Origin: Flabesymbios commensalis
Lineage: Eukaryota; Annelida; Polychaeta; Terebellida; Flabelligeridae
Direction of reading: 5' to 3'
Length of the DNA stretch: 64,000 bases
Assembly: GCA_964017125.1 (NCBI GenBank)
Contig: CAXHKU010000939.1
Location: forward strand, 310,001-374,000
The notes under the pieces are model-generated. The model was not told where the DNA came from. It was given only the letters and a program-made list of their open reading frames with translations, and ran no database searches. A program made the position numbers and the translations under genes. Shown in pieces: positions 1 through 13,900 of this stretch; positions within the stretch are counted from its first letter, which is position 1; each line of letters begins with the position of its first letter.

Positions 1-1288
1 GCCATTTAAAATTTGATCAAGTCAAATTTTTCCAAGATGCATCCTCATCTGAAATCTCACATTTTGTTTTACAGTAGTGGTCTAGCCATCTAGCACGGTT
101 GACAAAATAACGGCCATGTGAAAGTGAATAATGGCCGATAAGCGGCCATTTTGAATTTTATCAAGTCGAATTTTTTCAAGATGCATCCTCTCCTGAAATC
201 ACACATTTTGTTTTATAGTAATGGTCTAGCCATCTAGCACGGTTTACCAAATAACGGCCATGTGAAAGTGAATAATGACCGATTGGCGGCCATTTTGAAC
301 TTGGACGAGTTGAATTTTTTCAAAATGCATCCTCTCCTGAAGCCTTACAATTTGTTTTATAGTAATGGTGTAGATATCTTGAGCGGTTTTCATGATATTC
401 CACAATATCAAGCCTGTCGAGGTGAATAATGGCTGATAGGCGGCCATTTTGAATTTTATCAACTTCAAATTTTTCAAGATGCATCTTCTCCTGAAACATT
501 ACAATTTATTTGATATTAATGGTGTAGCTATCTTGAGCAGTTTTCATGATATTCCGCAATATCAGGCCTGTCGAGGTGAATAAAGGCCGATAGGCGGCCA
601 TTTTTAATTTTATCGACTTGAAATTTTTCAAGATGCATCCTCTCCTGAAACCTCACAATTTGTTTTATAGTAATGGTGTAGCTATCTTGAGCGGTTTTCA
701 TGATATTCCGCAAAATCTTTCAGTCGGATTTACCGATGTTATAAATTAGGTCAAAGTGCTGGGTCAACTTCAAGGTCAAGGTCCAAAAACCTGAAAAGGC
801 ACAACTAGGGACCTTAGAGAACATGTATGTGCAATATGACTGTCATCGGCCCAGTACTTTTCGAGATCTGCTCCGGAAACGAAGTGCGCGTCAAAACGTC
901 TAAATAGGTCATAGTTCTGAACCAGAAGTAGGTCAAAGTTCAAATACCCCAAAAGGCACAACTAGACCCCCTAGGGGTGTTGTGTGTAAAATTTGAAGAC
1001 AATCGGACAAGTACTTTCAGAGATATGCTCCGGAAACGAATTGTTTACGGACGGCTCAATGGCCCAACGCCGTCACATCATCATTTTCTCCTCTGCAACC
1101 TTGCGTATTGAATTCAGATTAAAAATATTTTAACCTGTCCATTAGCCACCTGGAAGTAACCCACATACCAAAAATTGTTTTCCTAGCTTATTTTCTTACA
1201 AAGTTATAGGCAAAAGAAGAGGCCAAAAAAAAATGGAGGTAGAATCCATAGCTCCCTTTGTCTCACCTACGGTGACGGCGGGAGCTAA
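1..1288 (+). mobile_element. Helitron-like non-autonomous element, copy 1 (5' part off the window)
   Basis: Positions 1-700 are about five tandem units of roughly 145 bp, each with TGCATCCTC and GGCGGCCATTTT motifs. From 700 to 1288 there is a unique tail. The whole stretch matches 51810-53117 closely. The two copies diverge immediately after a shared GGGAGCTAA, so the 3' end is at CTAA, as in the CTRR ends of Helitrons. A hairpin (AGCTCCC paired with GGGAGCT around a TCACC/GGTGA core) sits at that end. No protein is encoded, so it is a passive copy. The Helitron assignment is inferred from the termini. Confidence 0.65.
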
Positions 1289-1740
1289 CAACGTTTGGTG
1301 GGCTTACTTTAGGCTATGTGATGGCAGAAAACTAAATCTATGTCTGTCGCCGTTTGACAAAATGTGAGTGAAAGCCATTTGGGACACACAGACACACATA
1401 ACAACAGTTCCCAGAAACCCGTTTTTATAACCCATGTTAATACATTATTCGAATGAATTCCAATAATGTAAGTTCAAACTAATGGACAAATTTCAAGCCG
1501 CCACATACGGCCAATATCAAACTTGTGCACGTCCAGGTGATACAGTGACGCACAAGCCGGGATGGTACAATGTAGTCTTCTGTCTCTGAAATGATTGCAA
1601 GCAATTTACGAGCTGCACATTACCACCAAACACCAGGCATAAAGCCAATGTTTATTTAATGTCAGTCCAACATTAAATGAACATAGGCTGCACGTTCTGT
1701 TTTTGTTTGACAATGGCGGACAAGCAAGTGTCTAAGTGTA
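1289..1740. other. PDE4 intron sequence, no recognised feature
   Basis: This stretch lies 3' of the last visible PDE4 exon on the minus strand. I see no exon, RNA gene or repeat in it. The next PDE4 exon must lie off the left edge. Confidence 0.5.
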
Positions 1741-1746
1741 CTGTAC

Positions 1747-1955
1747 CTCTTTTAGATGCGCCTCGTTTTTGGTGTCCACGCCATACGTTGGCACGATGCC
1801 TGTGAAGCTGTTGGTGTGCTTCAGTTTGCGTACACCGGAGATCTGGGACATAGGCGTCTTCTTCCTGTTGCCTGTAAGTACCCTTTCGTGGCTGGAGGTG
1901 CCGCTCTCTAGCTCGTCTGTCTTCGCCTGGGGCAAATCTATCTCCTGCTGCTTAT
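1747..1955 (-). CDS. PDE4: PDE4 exon: end of UCR2 and linker to the catalytic domain
   Basis: This 209-bp exon completes an Asp codon begun in the preceding exon (phase 1) and then has 69 whole codons. The acceptor is CTCTTCGGACAG before ATAAGCAG. The donor is AAAGAG followed by GTACAG. The protein starts [10 protein letters not shown], matching DKQxEVEIPSP of the family. It later has [14 protein letters not shown] and a [13 protein letters not shown] end, like the family's RFGVKTEQED region. About 20 residues between these ([17 protein letters not shown]) have no close vertebrate match that I recall, so the linker is longer or diverged here. The 50-bp minisatellite starts about 50 bp upstream of the acceptor. 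Confidence 0.92.
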
Positions 1956-4900
1956 CTGTCCGAAGAGTTTTTTATTTAAATACAACTCGTCCCGCAAAGA
2001 GTCGTACCTTAAACAGTGTCTCAAATACGACCTTTTGATTCTCACAGAGGGTAGTACCTTAAACAGTGTCTCAGATACGACCCTTTGATTCTCACAGAGG
2101 GTAGTACCTTAAACAGTGTCTCAGATACGACCTTTTGATTCTCACAGAGGGTAGTACCTTAAATAGTGTCTCAAATACGACCCTTTGATTCTCACAGGGG
2201 GTAGTACCTTAAACAGTGTCTCAGATACGACCTTTTGATTCTCACAGAGGGTAGTACCTTAAACAGTGTCTCAGATACGACCTTTTGATTCTCACAGAGG
2301 GTAGTACCTTAAATAGTGTCTCAAATACGACCCTTTGATTCTCACAGAGGGAAGTACCTTAAACAGTGTCTCAGATACGACCTTTTGATTCTCACAGAGG
2401 ATAGTACCTTAAACAGTGTCTCAGATACGACCTTTTGATTCTCACAGAGGGTAGTACCTTAAGCAGTGTCTCAGATACGACCTTTTGATTCTCACAGAGG
2501 TTAGTACCTTAAACAGTGTCTCAGATACGACCCTTTGATTCCCACAGAGGGTGGTACCTTAAACATTGTCTCAGATACGAGCCTTTGATTCTCAGGTGAC
2601 GAGATTGTAGGTCGAGATGCTAAAACAATATGTAGCTTGGAACGAAAGGGAAAATGCTTATTAAAATATAAGAAATATAAGAAAACAACTGTACGTTTTT
2701 ATTTGGCAAAAGGAAACATTTTATCCTCTCATACCTTTAGGCCACTGTTTAATTTCTCTGTTTTAGATCAGAAAAAATACAGAATCTGATGAGGGAGGGC
2801 GGAAAAAAAAAACATTAAGGAAAAAAATTGACTGTTTTTTTCCGGAAATCGGCAACAATCTAATGCGCGCGCTGGGCAGAAAAAAAACATGTTTTTTTTC
2901 GGTAATGCGCGGCCTACATCTAATGCGCGCGCTCATCTAAAACAGAGAAAAAACATAGTGGCCTTATAGTGTAGTAATAAAATGTGTAAAAAGTGAATCA
3001 TCAAGTTTACAAAAAACAGTTCAAGTGACTTTATGGACAAAAATCATGTATACATATTCTCAATATTATGTAATCATATTATTAAGTGGAAGAATTAAGT
3101 GGGTGAAAATTCATACTGAGAAAATAATCAGTTAACAACGGGTATTATTCTTAAAGAAACGGAAATAGTAAACAACCTACCTAAGAACGTACTGCAGATG
3201 TACTCAGAAATCTGATTGCCAGATTTACTTGACTCGGCAAAATGACTCAGCTCTCTGTTAAGCATTCGCTTGAACTGTGTGAAGATAAACACATCACATG
3301 GACTGGTGAACACACAGACAAGTGCTTAGACTCATGGAAAATGAAGCCAAACATTTGGGAGCCACTGTCAACAATACTGTTTTTCTATAAGTAACCGACA
3401 ACGGAAAGACAACCAATAAGAATTTAACCGTTTGCCCTGACTTGTCCTATGCACTAATTAGTCAGCAAGATGTGATATCTTATAAAAAAATAGAAGGCAT
3501 TTGTTTGTTACAAGCAAACTAACAGCACAGACATGTGGTTTACTAACCCAGGAATGACGTCTAGCCTGCTGACATCATTTTTTTCGATCCGAAAGTGTCT
3601 AATTAGCAAAAATAAAATGGACGCCAACTGTCACTATTATATGATGCTAATCGGTATAATTTTGTGAATATTTTTTCTATTCTAATGATTTTGGTGTGTA
3701 ATATAATGTTTTCGTGGCCAAGGAGCACGATTACGAAAATTAAAACATGATAGTGGTACTTGTTATTTGATAAAATCGTCATTATGATGTTTATATGATG
3801 TCATTATGATGTTATAGTCAAGTCATTTTATGGATACAAATATCCAAACCACTACAATTTTGTATAGTTCTAATTTTTTTCATAAATCGATCCAGAATCA
3901 TTAATTGAAAAAAAAATATTAACCCCCCCAAATCCTCTAAAATCCAATGAGTGGAAGGACACTAGTTTGCATAAATTCAAAATGGCCGCCGCTCCATTTG
4001 TGGACCACAGTTTTTATTCACTACTTTTCAACAACTAGAGCTAGGCGCGAGTGTAATACCTCTTTTAGTGTGATTTTGACTGGTGAATCTACTTCTGTTG
4101 ATATTATGATGATTCAAGGTCATCGCAAGGTCACATGGTCAATTTCAATGTCAAAAATTAAAAACACAAGATAATTAGAAACAAGTGTAATACATCTTTT
4201 TCAATTATTTGTTGTCTGGAGATTTTGTGGAGATCTTATTTTGGTTATTGTAGGTCATCTGCATGAAAGCTCATGAAAGCTCATTTTTAGTTGTTCAATA
4301 TGGCGTCCAAGATGGCAACTAGCGAATATGTAGAGATTTAGGAAATTGTGTAAGTTGATAAATTTTAACTAAATTGTGTAATATAATACACTGTTTAAAC
4401 TGGTTTGATAGTCCACATAGACCACTCCAAGAGAAGTGTGAGCATTATTTAAACCTTGTAGCGTAATAGACTATTTTAGAAAATTTAGAAAATTTTAGAA
4501 AATTGTGCAAGATCGGCCAATTTTCCGCCTATTTTTTTGTAATGCGTCATTTTAGTGAGTTCATCTTGAGCACTCACAGATAATTTTGTACAATATTTAG
4601 TCCTTTTAGTACAAGAGTTCCCATTTGATGACCAGTAGTAATATGGCTATAATATAATAAGGTCTCATAGCCCTTTTGATTGACGGTGAACTAAAACTAA
4701 CGTATCCAGCTGTTTTGATGTGTTCTTTTATCAGTTGTGTTTATAATTATACGATCCAGAATCTTCAAAGGATCATAGCCAAATAAAAAACTATCTTTGC
4801 CACATAAAAATATCACCTTGGCATTTAAAAAGTGATAATGTTCACATAAAAAGTAATTTTGACCACATTACAAGTGATCTTGATCACATAAAAAGTCATG

Positions 4901-7900
4901 TGCACAACATCAAAAGTCATATTGACCACATAAAAAGTCATCCTGACCATATAAAACAGTGTCTTGACCACAGAGAAAGTGATTTTGGTCATTTTATAGG
5001 TCTTCCTAGCCACATAATTTTTAATTTTAACCACATAATAAGTCACCTTGGCTACATAAAAAAACATTTTAAAGTCATCATGGCCACATGAAACGTTATC
5101 TTGTTCACATAAACAGTAATCTTAGCTACATAAGAAGTGGTCTTATCCACAGAAAACGCCATCTTGGTCGCATAAAAAAGATAATGGCCATGTAAAAAGT
5201 CATCAAAACCACGTAAAAAGTCATCGTGGTCACATAAAACCCAATATGGCCACATAAAAAGATATTGGCCATATAGAACGTCATTTTGGCCACATAAAAA
5301 AATATTGGCCACTTGAAAAGTCATCTGAACCACTTAAAATGGTATCTTTGTCACACAAAACGTCTCTGGCCACACACAAATTATATTGCCCCCCCCCCCC
5401 CCTAATCTTGGTTACAGCATATGTCATCGCCAAAAAAAGTTATCATGGGTACATAAAATGCCACATGAGAAGAGATGTTGGCCACTTATATAGTAAGCTT
5501 AACCACATAATAAGACGTCTTATCAACATAAAAAATGATATCGGCTACATATAAATTACACCGGGCACGCAAAAAGTCAACCTGGCCAAATAAAATGTAT
5601 TCTAACCACATAAAACGTGATCTTAGCTACATGAAGTCATTTCAACCAGATAAAAAGTGATGTTGGCCACAAACAGATTATCTAGGCCACAGAAAAAGTC
5701 AACCCGGCCACATTACAATTATTCTCAGCTACATAAAAAGTCATATTGGCGACATAAAAAGTCATCTTAACTACATAACCGGAGTGTCAATGACACAGAA
5801 GCTCATCCTTTAATAGGGCAAGTTGATTACGAAATAAAATTTCTGAAATCCGTGAGACAATTATATGCACATGCATTAGCTCTTTTAAATAAACCAAACA
5901 AAATTCAAATCGGATAAGAATTGAGGAAAGAAAAGCATTTCTTGTGAATTGTGGACAGAGTGTCCTAATTAGGTAATAAGTTATTTAATAATTAACATTT
6001 CCGAAATCCGCGAGGTCGTCTTTCAAAGAAACCAAACAAACTTCAAATCGGATAAGAATTGAAGGAGGAGAAGCATTTCTTGTGAATTGTGGACAGATCG
6101 AGTGCACTAATTAGGTCTTAATTAGGTCATAAGTTAATTAATAATTAAAATTTCTGAAATCCGTGAGGACAGTCTATGCACAGGCTCGGCTCTTTCAATC
6201 AAACTAAACAAAATTGAAATCGGATAAGAATTAACGGGGGGGGGGGGGAAGCATTTCTTGTGAATGGTGGACAGATCGCCCTAATTAGGTCTTAGTTAGG
6301 ATATAAGTTAATTAATAATCGAAATGTCTGAAATCCGTGAGGGTGTTCTATGCACAGGACCGAGCTCTTTCAAATAAATCAAACAAAATTGAAATCGGAT
6401 AAGAATTGAGGGAGGAGAAGCATTTGTTGTGAATTGTGGACAGAGTGCCCTAATTAGGCCTTAATTAGGACAGAAGTTGATTAATAATTAAAATTTCTGA
6501 AATCCGTGAGGACTTCCTATGCACAGGCCCGAGCTTTTTCAAACAAACCAAACAAAATTGAAAACCGGATAAGAATTGAGGGAGGGGAAGCATTTCTTGT
6601 GAATTGTGGACAGACAACAGACGACAGACGCCACACGATGGCATAAGCTCATCTTAGGCCTAAAGGCCGGATGAGCTAAAAAGTCATTTTGGCAACATAA
6701 AAAGTAATCTTAACCACATAAAAAGTGATCTATATCGCCAAGAGTCATCATTGCGATATAAAAAGTCATCGTGGTGGTAAAAAAGTCATTTTGGCAACAA
6801 AAAAAGTCATCTTGGCCACATAAAAAGTCAATTTAGCAAAATAACAATTAATCTGGGTCATTTCAAAAGTGATCTTAGTCATATAAAGCATATTTTTAAC
6901 CACATTAAAATTGATCTTTATCATCATCTTGAATAATAAGAAATGAGTTATTCTGTCAGAAGCAAAGCAAAAAGAATACGTGTATTGCACCTGTTCGAGT
7001 TGGTTAGTTAAAAATTATATATTTTGCTGTACAGTTCATCGTTTGACATTAAAAATTACATTGTCGGAAAGATTTGTAATTAAAATTGACCTTGATTATG
7101 ACCTTGAATCATCATAACATTATCAAAAATGGATTCTCCATGTATAAACACAGCAAAAAGAGGCATTACACTTGTTCCTAGCTTCATTTGTTGAGAGGTC
7201 ATGCTTACAAACTGTGGTCCAAAAATAGGATGGCGGATACTTTGAATTTATGCAAACTAGGTGTTATTCCACTAACTAGGTTTAGGGTATTTTAAATATG
7301 TTTTTCCATTGATGATTCTGAACCGATTTATAAAAAATAAAAACTTTTGCAATTTGTGGTGGGTCTTTTCCTATTTTGACCAGTGACTGGACTATTAGTA
7401 GGCTTGCTAAGACCTCATAATGTGTCAAAGCTGCAAATATAGTGCAAATATTCCTCTTGGTATATAAGTTGTTTATACTCTTCTGCATCTTTTATAATAA
7501 GAACACAAGCTGGAGCTGCCTATGTTGCACTCAATTACATAAATCCAATATGGTTGCCAAAATACACTGAAAAGAAGAATTGTTATCATTGCACTAATAC
7601 AGCGTTCTCATTAACAGTGTTCAGCATTTTTTTACCATCGTAGGGCTCACAAACATTCTATTTTGCATGACTTTCAATCATTTTTCAGTAAACTGTCAAC
7701 AAACTTTCATGACATTTTATTTTAAGCCACTATTTCTATTCATACCGCGACTATATGCCGGGTATATTTTTAAAAAGTCAGCGAAATTTTAGTAACACAA
7801 TTTAAAGGCCCATACCCAGACTAAAATCATCAAAAAATCGGTGATTTTATTTTGGCTTCTTAATATTACCATGTGATGTAAACATGTCCATAGACTAGAA

Positions 7901-10900
7901 CTGCAAAAGTTTTTAAAGTTTTGTGCTGCGCATTTACCAGTTAGACTAGATATAGAGACGAACTCCCCGTATTTCTTATTTTTGACATGGTATAGTCTAT
8001 AGACAGCATATCGTCGGCTTAGAATCAAAAGTGCGTATCTCCAAAATTGACAATTTTGACTTTTTCAAATTTTGTGAAAATATACCAGAGGGGGCTCCTA
8101 GAGACAAAATATTGGTTGCCATGGCAACCTTGCTACGTGTCTGTGGACGTTTTTCATAAATGCGTATCTCAAACTGCTCAATTCGCGGAGATTAAAAAAT
8201 GCCTATGTACAGGATCTAAAGGATAAAAAATTCGAATCTGTCATTTACGAAGTGTCATAATTGCGTATGTCCATTTCTGTGTGAAATATGAATAATCAAA
8301 AGTGCCTATGATGTGTAAGAATTCGCGATTTGTAGTAAAATGGCATGACAGTTATGTTGACCATTATCTTTATTCTGATTCAATAGATAAACATTATACT
8401 CATTTATGAAACACGAAGTTACCAGGATTTAATAAGTCAGTCAGCCAGTACCCAGAAATAACACTGAATACACTGAAAGCTAGATAATTTCTGATGGTTC
8501 CAGGTGTTGGGCACATACGTGGAGGTAATCGCCAGGGTGGATGTAGGTTTTGAAAGTGGTGCAATTTTGTGTTATTCAAGATGGCGTCCAAGATGGCCGC
8601 CAGCATATAGTCATACTTGGGAAATTGTGTAAATTGGGCAAATTCTACTCAATTTTCTGTTGTAATACACCATTTCATTTAGTTTCGAGTTACACTCCCA
8701 GACAATTCTGATCATTATTTAACCCTTTTAGCCTCAGAGGCATTTTATCGAACACCTTTGTGATGTCAATTAGGACAATATTTTTATCTATAAGGCTAAT
8801 AATATTTTTCAATGCATTATTAATGGTGAATGATTGGTATCAATACAGTGACTATGGTAATGACAATTTTTTATTTTAATTAATTAATATTTATAATAAT
8901 TAATTCATTAATAATTTTTTTACAGAGCATGTTCTTTATACGCGACTGGACATTAAATACGCACACTGGGAATGTCATATATCAGTCCAGCAGCCATGAG
9001 ATCAATCCTCTTAAAATACCCCTAAAGAAGTTGATGCTGATTCTTGTAAGGGCACATGTATATAATCATTATTTGAATGATTCCCAGCTGACACCATTGA
9101 GTATTCTTAGTTATTCAAGATGGCGTCCAAGATGGCCGCCAACGTGCAGTCAGCCCTGACATTTTGCATGAACAGGTCAATTTTGGATTAATTTTCTTTT
9201 GTAATACACCATTTTAACTGGTTTGGTAGTCATTAAATAATTTTAAATCACCCCAGAAAATGTTATTTAAATATTTAACCCTTTTAGTCCACGAGGCTTT
9301 TACTGCACATCTCTAGAATATCAATTGGGACAAAATTATTATTTATAAAAAAATCTTCATTCCTAATGCTAACGGAGTTGCATCAGTATAAACTAAAGCA
9401 ATGTCACACTTATTGGTCAATTTATGTGTTTCCATTTATTTAAAATGGCGTCCAAGATGGCCGCAAGCATTTAGTAAAATTTATGAAATTATGTAAATTG
9501 GCTAATTTTTAGTTCAGTTTTATTCTGCAATGCACCATTTCAACTACTTTGTGGCCAGTGAGTCCAACAAGATCACCCAGAGACAATGTTTAACAATATA
9601 TAACCCTTTTAACGCGAAGTTCTCGGGAAAAAATAAGCTTTGATTTCCCTGGTCAAAACACTAGCCATCTACAACAAAATAATATGCCCCTCCCCCTAAA
9701 TGTACTTGTTGAAACACTTGATTGATAAACCTTTCCAGGATTTATGTGTTATTAAAAAAAACACTATTATCATTCTAATGAATAATAAATAATAAAATAG
9801 CATCACATGTTTTGCTCAGTCTATCGTGCTCAGGACAACTGTTGGAGAATATTATATAACATACTACTACTAGTCACACTGTCCCAAACTTCGGATCATA
9901 TTGTAGTCGGGGCTGTTAGGAATATTTTGAGGTAAATTCTTCCAAAGCTACAAAATTTGACACAGATATAGAACAGATTATACTCTTCTGATTTGCGATG
10001 GATGCCAAGACGGGAATCGCTCATGGCCGATGTATTAGGCAAATCAAAGATGGCCGTCATTCAGATTTGAGGTATATCTTACGAAGGATGCCCAAAGGGA
10101 TGTGACCACGTGATATATCGCTACATGTATGTGTTATAGCTATGGCCAATTTAGCTACTTCTGATGTTAGTTTATTTAAATAATTGGATTGGTTCACAAT
10201 TATTGAACAAAAAAGAAACAATTTTTTAAAAAAAAAATTGAAAACATTCTAGACCAGGCGTAGCTGGGGGTGAGGTGTCACCCGGAAGGGGAATTTAAGC
10301 CACTATTATTTTCACATAGCTGGACTACTCAGGGGCCAGAACCAACCAGTTGATCAGGTAACTGCCGCTGCTTTACTGAAATATGGCCAAAAATGTACAT
10401 GACATATATGCGATTTTGATCCGATTTTGAGAAATCGAGCGTATTACACATCCACGGAGTAGTCAAATTTTGAGCTACATCAATATATTAAATATCAATA
10501 AAAGCTATTGACATAGGCGTTTACACGGATGTCCCATATTGTGTGTCAGATCATTGACAAATGCGCCAGAGAGCTTTCAGTTGGGATTTAAACCCCTAAT
10601 TTTACCTATTTTTCATACCTGTCTGTCAAATGTCGAAATATTTTCTCTCAGCTGATTTTTGTATGGTATAAATGTTTATTTTTAATTCAAACATGTTCTA
10701 CAAATATTGTTGACTTGAAATAAACCCATTTGAAATAAAAACAAGTAGTTATGTGAACATATTACATCCTTTTTTGGTTAGAAGTAAAAATTGGCGCGCT
10801 CTTCTTCAGGCTCGGGAAAATTGACGATTATGTCACATTTGTTCCCAATGAGTAGTCAAATTTTGAGCTACATCAATATATTTGATATCAATGGAAAGTT

Positions 10901-13900
10901 ACTTTCACATGGATGTAATATATTTTGTGTCTGATAATTGTCAAATGCGCAGGAGAGCTTTAATGTTGGTATTAATTTCATCTATTTTTCATACTTTTTC
11001 CGTAAATAGTCAAAATTCTTTTCTCTTAGCTGATTTTGTATGTAATAAATGTTTGGTTTCGATTCAAACATGTTCTAGGACTATTGTGGACTAAAAATAA
11101 CCCATTTGGAATAAAAATAAGGAGCTATTTCAACATATCACACACTTTTTTGGCTGGACTGAAAATGTGCGCACTTTTCTGCCGGTCAGGGAAAATTGAC
11201 AGTGTTTCACATTTATGCACAGTGAATACCCAAATTAAAAAATGTATCAACATTTTTGATAGCAGTTATAAGTCACTATCAAGGGTTTTAGCGTGGATAC
11301 ATAATATTTTATTTCTGTTAAATATGAAATGTGCAATAAAACGATAAGTTTGTATTTTATACTTCCATTTTAACAATTTACAACGACCTTATCTCGCTCA
11401 TGTTAACTTTTCATGGTATAAATGTTTGTAATTACGTATACATTATCTAGAGCCATTTTTCAAAAACCGATCTTGACCAGCTACTTTAAAAGTTATCTGA
11501 GCCACTACAAATGTGATTTTGGCTACAAACAAACTGGTGTCAGCCACTAAAAAAGTTATCTAAGCCACTACAAGCCATTTTGGCCACTAAAGAAGTGATC
11601 ACAGCCACTAAAAAAGTATCTAAACCACTAGTAATGTGATCTTAACCACCAAAGAAGTGATCACAGCTACTTTAAAAGTTACATCAGGCACTACAAAGGT
11701 GATCTTGTCAGCCACTGAAAAAATTATCTAAGCCAATACAAAGTGATCGTGGCACCGAAGAAGGAAGTGATCACAGACACTTTGAAAATTATCTAAACCA
11801 CTACAAAAGTGATCTTGACCACTAAAGAAGTGATCACAGACACTTTAAAATTTATCTCAGCCACTACGAAGGTGATGTTGGTCACTGGAGAAGTGGTCAC
11901 AGCCACTTTAAATGTTATCTCAGCCATTATAAAAGTGATTTTGGCCTCAAACAAATTGGTGTCAGCCACTGAAAAAAATATCTAAATCACTACAAAGTGC
12001 CTTTGGTCAATTAAGAAGTGATCACAGCCACTTTAAAGGTTATCTCAGTCGCTACAAAAGTGATATTGGTCACTAACAATCTTATGTCAGCCCCTAAGAA
12101 AGTGATCTCGGTCACTACAAAAGTGATCTTGTCCACTAAACAAGCCGTCATAACCACTTTAAAAGTCATCTCAGCTACCACGAGGGCGAACTTGGCCACA
12201 AACAAAAAGATCTTTTTCACTGAAGAAGTGATCAGAGCTACTTTGTAGTGGCTGAGATATCTTTTAAAGTGGCTGTGATCACTTTTTCAGTGGTCAAGAT
12301 CACTTTTAAAATACTCAACAATATGTACCGAATTTACAGGAGTATTTCAAAAGTGAGACCATTTGACATGCATCACAATTCTGAGAACAAACCGGAATGA
12401 AGTTAATGGGTTTATAAAAAGGTGTCATAATTAAAAAATGTACTACACGTCAAATGGCCTAACTTTTGAACTATACAATATTTTCAGGATATATGGCAAA
12501 TGACTAGAAAATAGAGTTGACAAAATTTCATGGAATCCACCGTAAAAAAAACTTTTATCATTCCAAGCAGGGTATACCTGGGTGGCACCCTGACTGTTTA
12601 GGCCTACATTTGCAGTACTCTGAACACCTCTGGGAGAGTCATTCAGCACATGCACCCGTTTATCTCCTGTTTTTCGCCACCCCAGTCATGTAGATTAGGA
12701 CGTTTAAGAGAATTTTTTTTTTTTTGCCAGATATGTCCATCCTGATATGTAGTCATTGAGGGGGGGGGCAGTTTTAGATACAAGTTGTGCAGTCTCGACT
12801 AAATAATTATTTTATTGCTGTTTTTAAACTATATACAGCTCAAAGTTTCTAAATGACATTCACAAGAACTGTAAGTATATGCATGCTGATAAAAATATAC
12901 ATAGAAACTCGTGTACGAGCATCTGTATTTAGTAATCATATTTTCGTTTTGAGTTCATCACCAGTGATAATGCTCAGTAGGCATATCTCCCATTTTCAAT
13001 GTTCTGCCCACAAACGACTAATTCCCTCACCAAAAATAACCTATTGTTCATGTGTGTGTGAGGAGGGCGGAGCGCCGGGCATTGTACGAAATTAACGTCG
13101 ATACACTGGTCTCAACCTTAACTCGACGAGGCCGCCATTAACGTGATGGCCTAGTCTTATTGAGAAGGGATAAACAATGCTGCTTCTCAAAAAACACTAC
13201 ACGGGAACAGCGGAGTTCGAAACCGGGACGCATGCATAACTGACGAGTCAGGCGCTCGCTCATGTGTGGTTCATGTCAACATTTTATATTTTCAATATAT
13301 GTAAGAGATGTGAAGTATGATTCACGAGCGTCTTCATAGCGACATGACTGTAATGTTTTTACATTTTCATATTGATTGGTGTATAATACACCTGTGGATG
13401 ATGTTGTAAAAAGTAGTTTTTTTCCGATGTGGATTTGTATTGGCAACACGGTCTGCACACAAGATACCAAAATACAACTATTTTTTTCTTTTTATGACAT
13501 TTTTGAAACACATTGACGCGTATCTATCAGATAGATACGCGTCAATGTGTTTCAAAAATGTCATAAAAAGAAAAAAATAGTTGTATTTTGGTATCTTTGG
13601 TATATCTGATAAATATGCAGGTGAAAGAATCGAGAAGGCGTAGATAGATTCTATCTACGCCTTCTCGATTCTTTCACCTGCATATTTATCAGATATAGGA
13701 AAAATATACATGCATGCATGCATAATAGCATTGCCATGGGTTTTCTGTGAAACAACTTATATATACGAATGCCTGAAGGTATGTTATGTTCACGTAGACA
13801 TGCCGACCCAAGTCTCTTATTCTACCCCCTAATTTAAATAACAACTGAATGACGGCGGTGATTGGCCGATCGCGTCATGTGACAGGCCGAACCACTCTTT

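Larger units (their letters stand above)
3870..7345. mobile_element. Inverted-repeat element with a minisatellite core
   Basis: About 300 bp at 3880-4170 is the diverged reverse complement of about 7030-7340. Shared blocks include TTTGCATAAATTCAAA against its complement near 7240, a block like TGATGATTCAAGGTCA, and the CAGAATCAT outer block. Between the arms lies a 21-bp array (4795-5778 and 6679-6925), which is interrupted by a separate element. At 4290-4640 there is also a segment with ATGGCGTCCAAGATGG and a TAATACACTGTTTAAACTGG-like block that recurs near 8570, 9115 and 9430. No transposase is seen. I infer an old non-autonomous DNA transposon or foldback element. Confidence 0.5.

Noticed and set aside
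1736-2038. Plus-strand 100-codon frame
   Set aside because: It is a shadow of the minus-strand PDE4 exon at 1747-1955.
12018-12248. Overlapping 69- and 76-codon frames on both strands
   Set aside because: They are products of the 21-bp-type array. The 7-residue period reflects the unit length.
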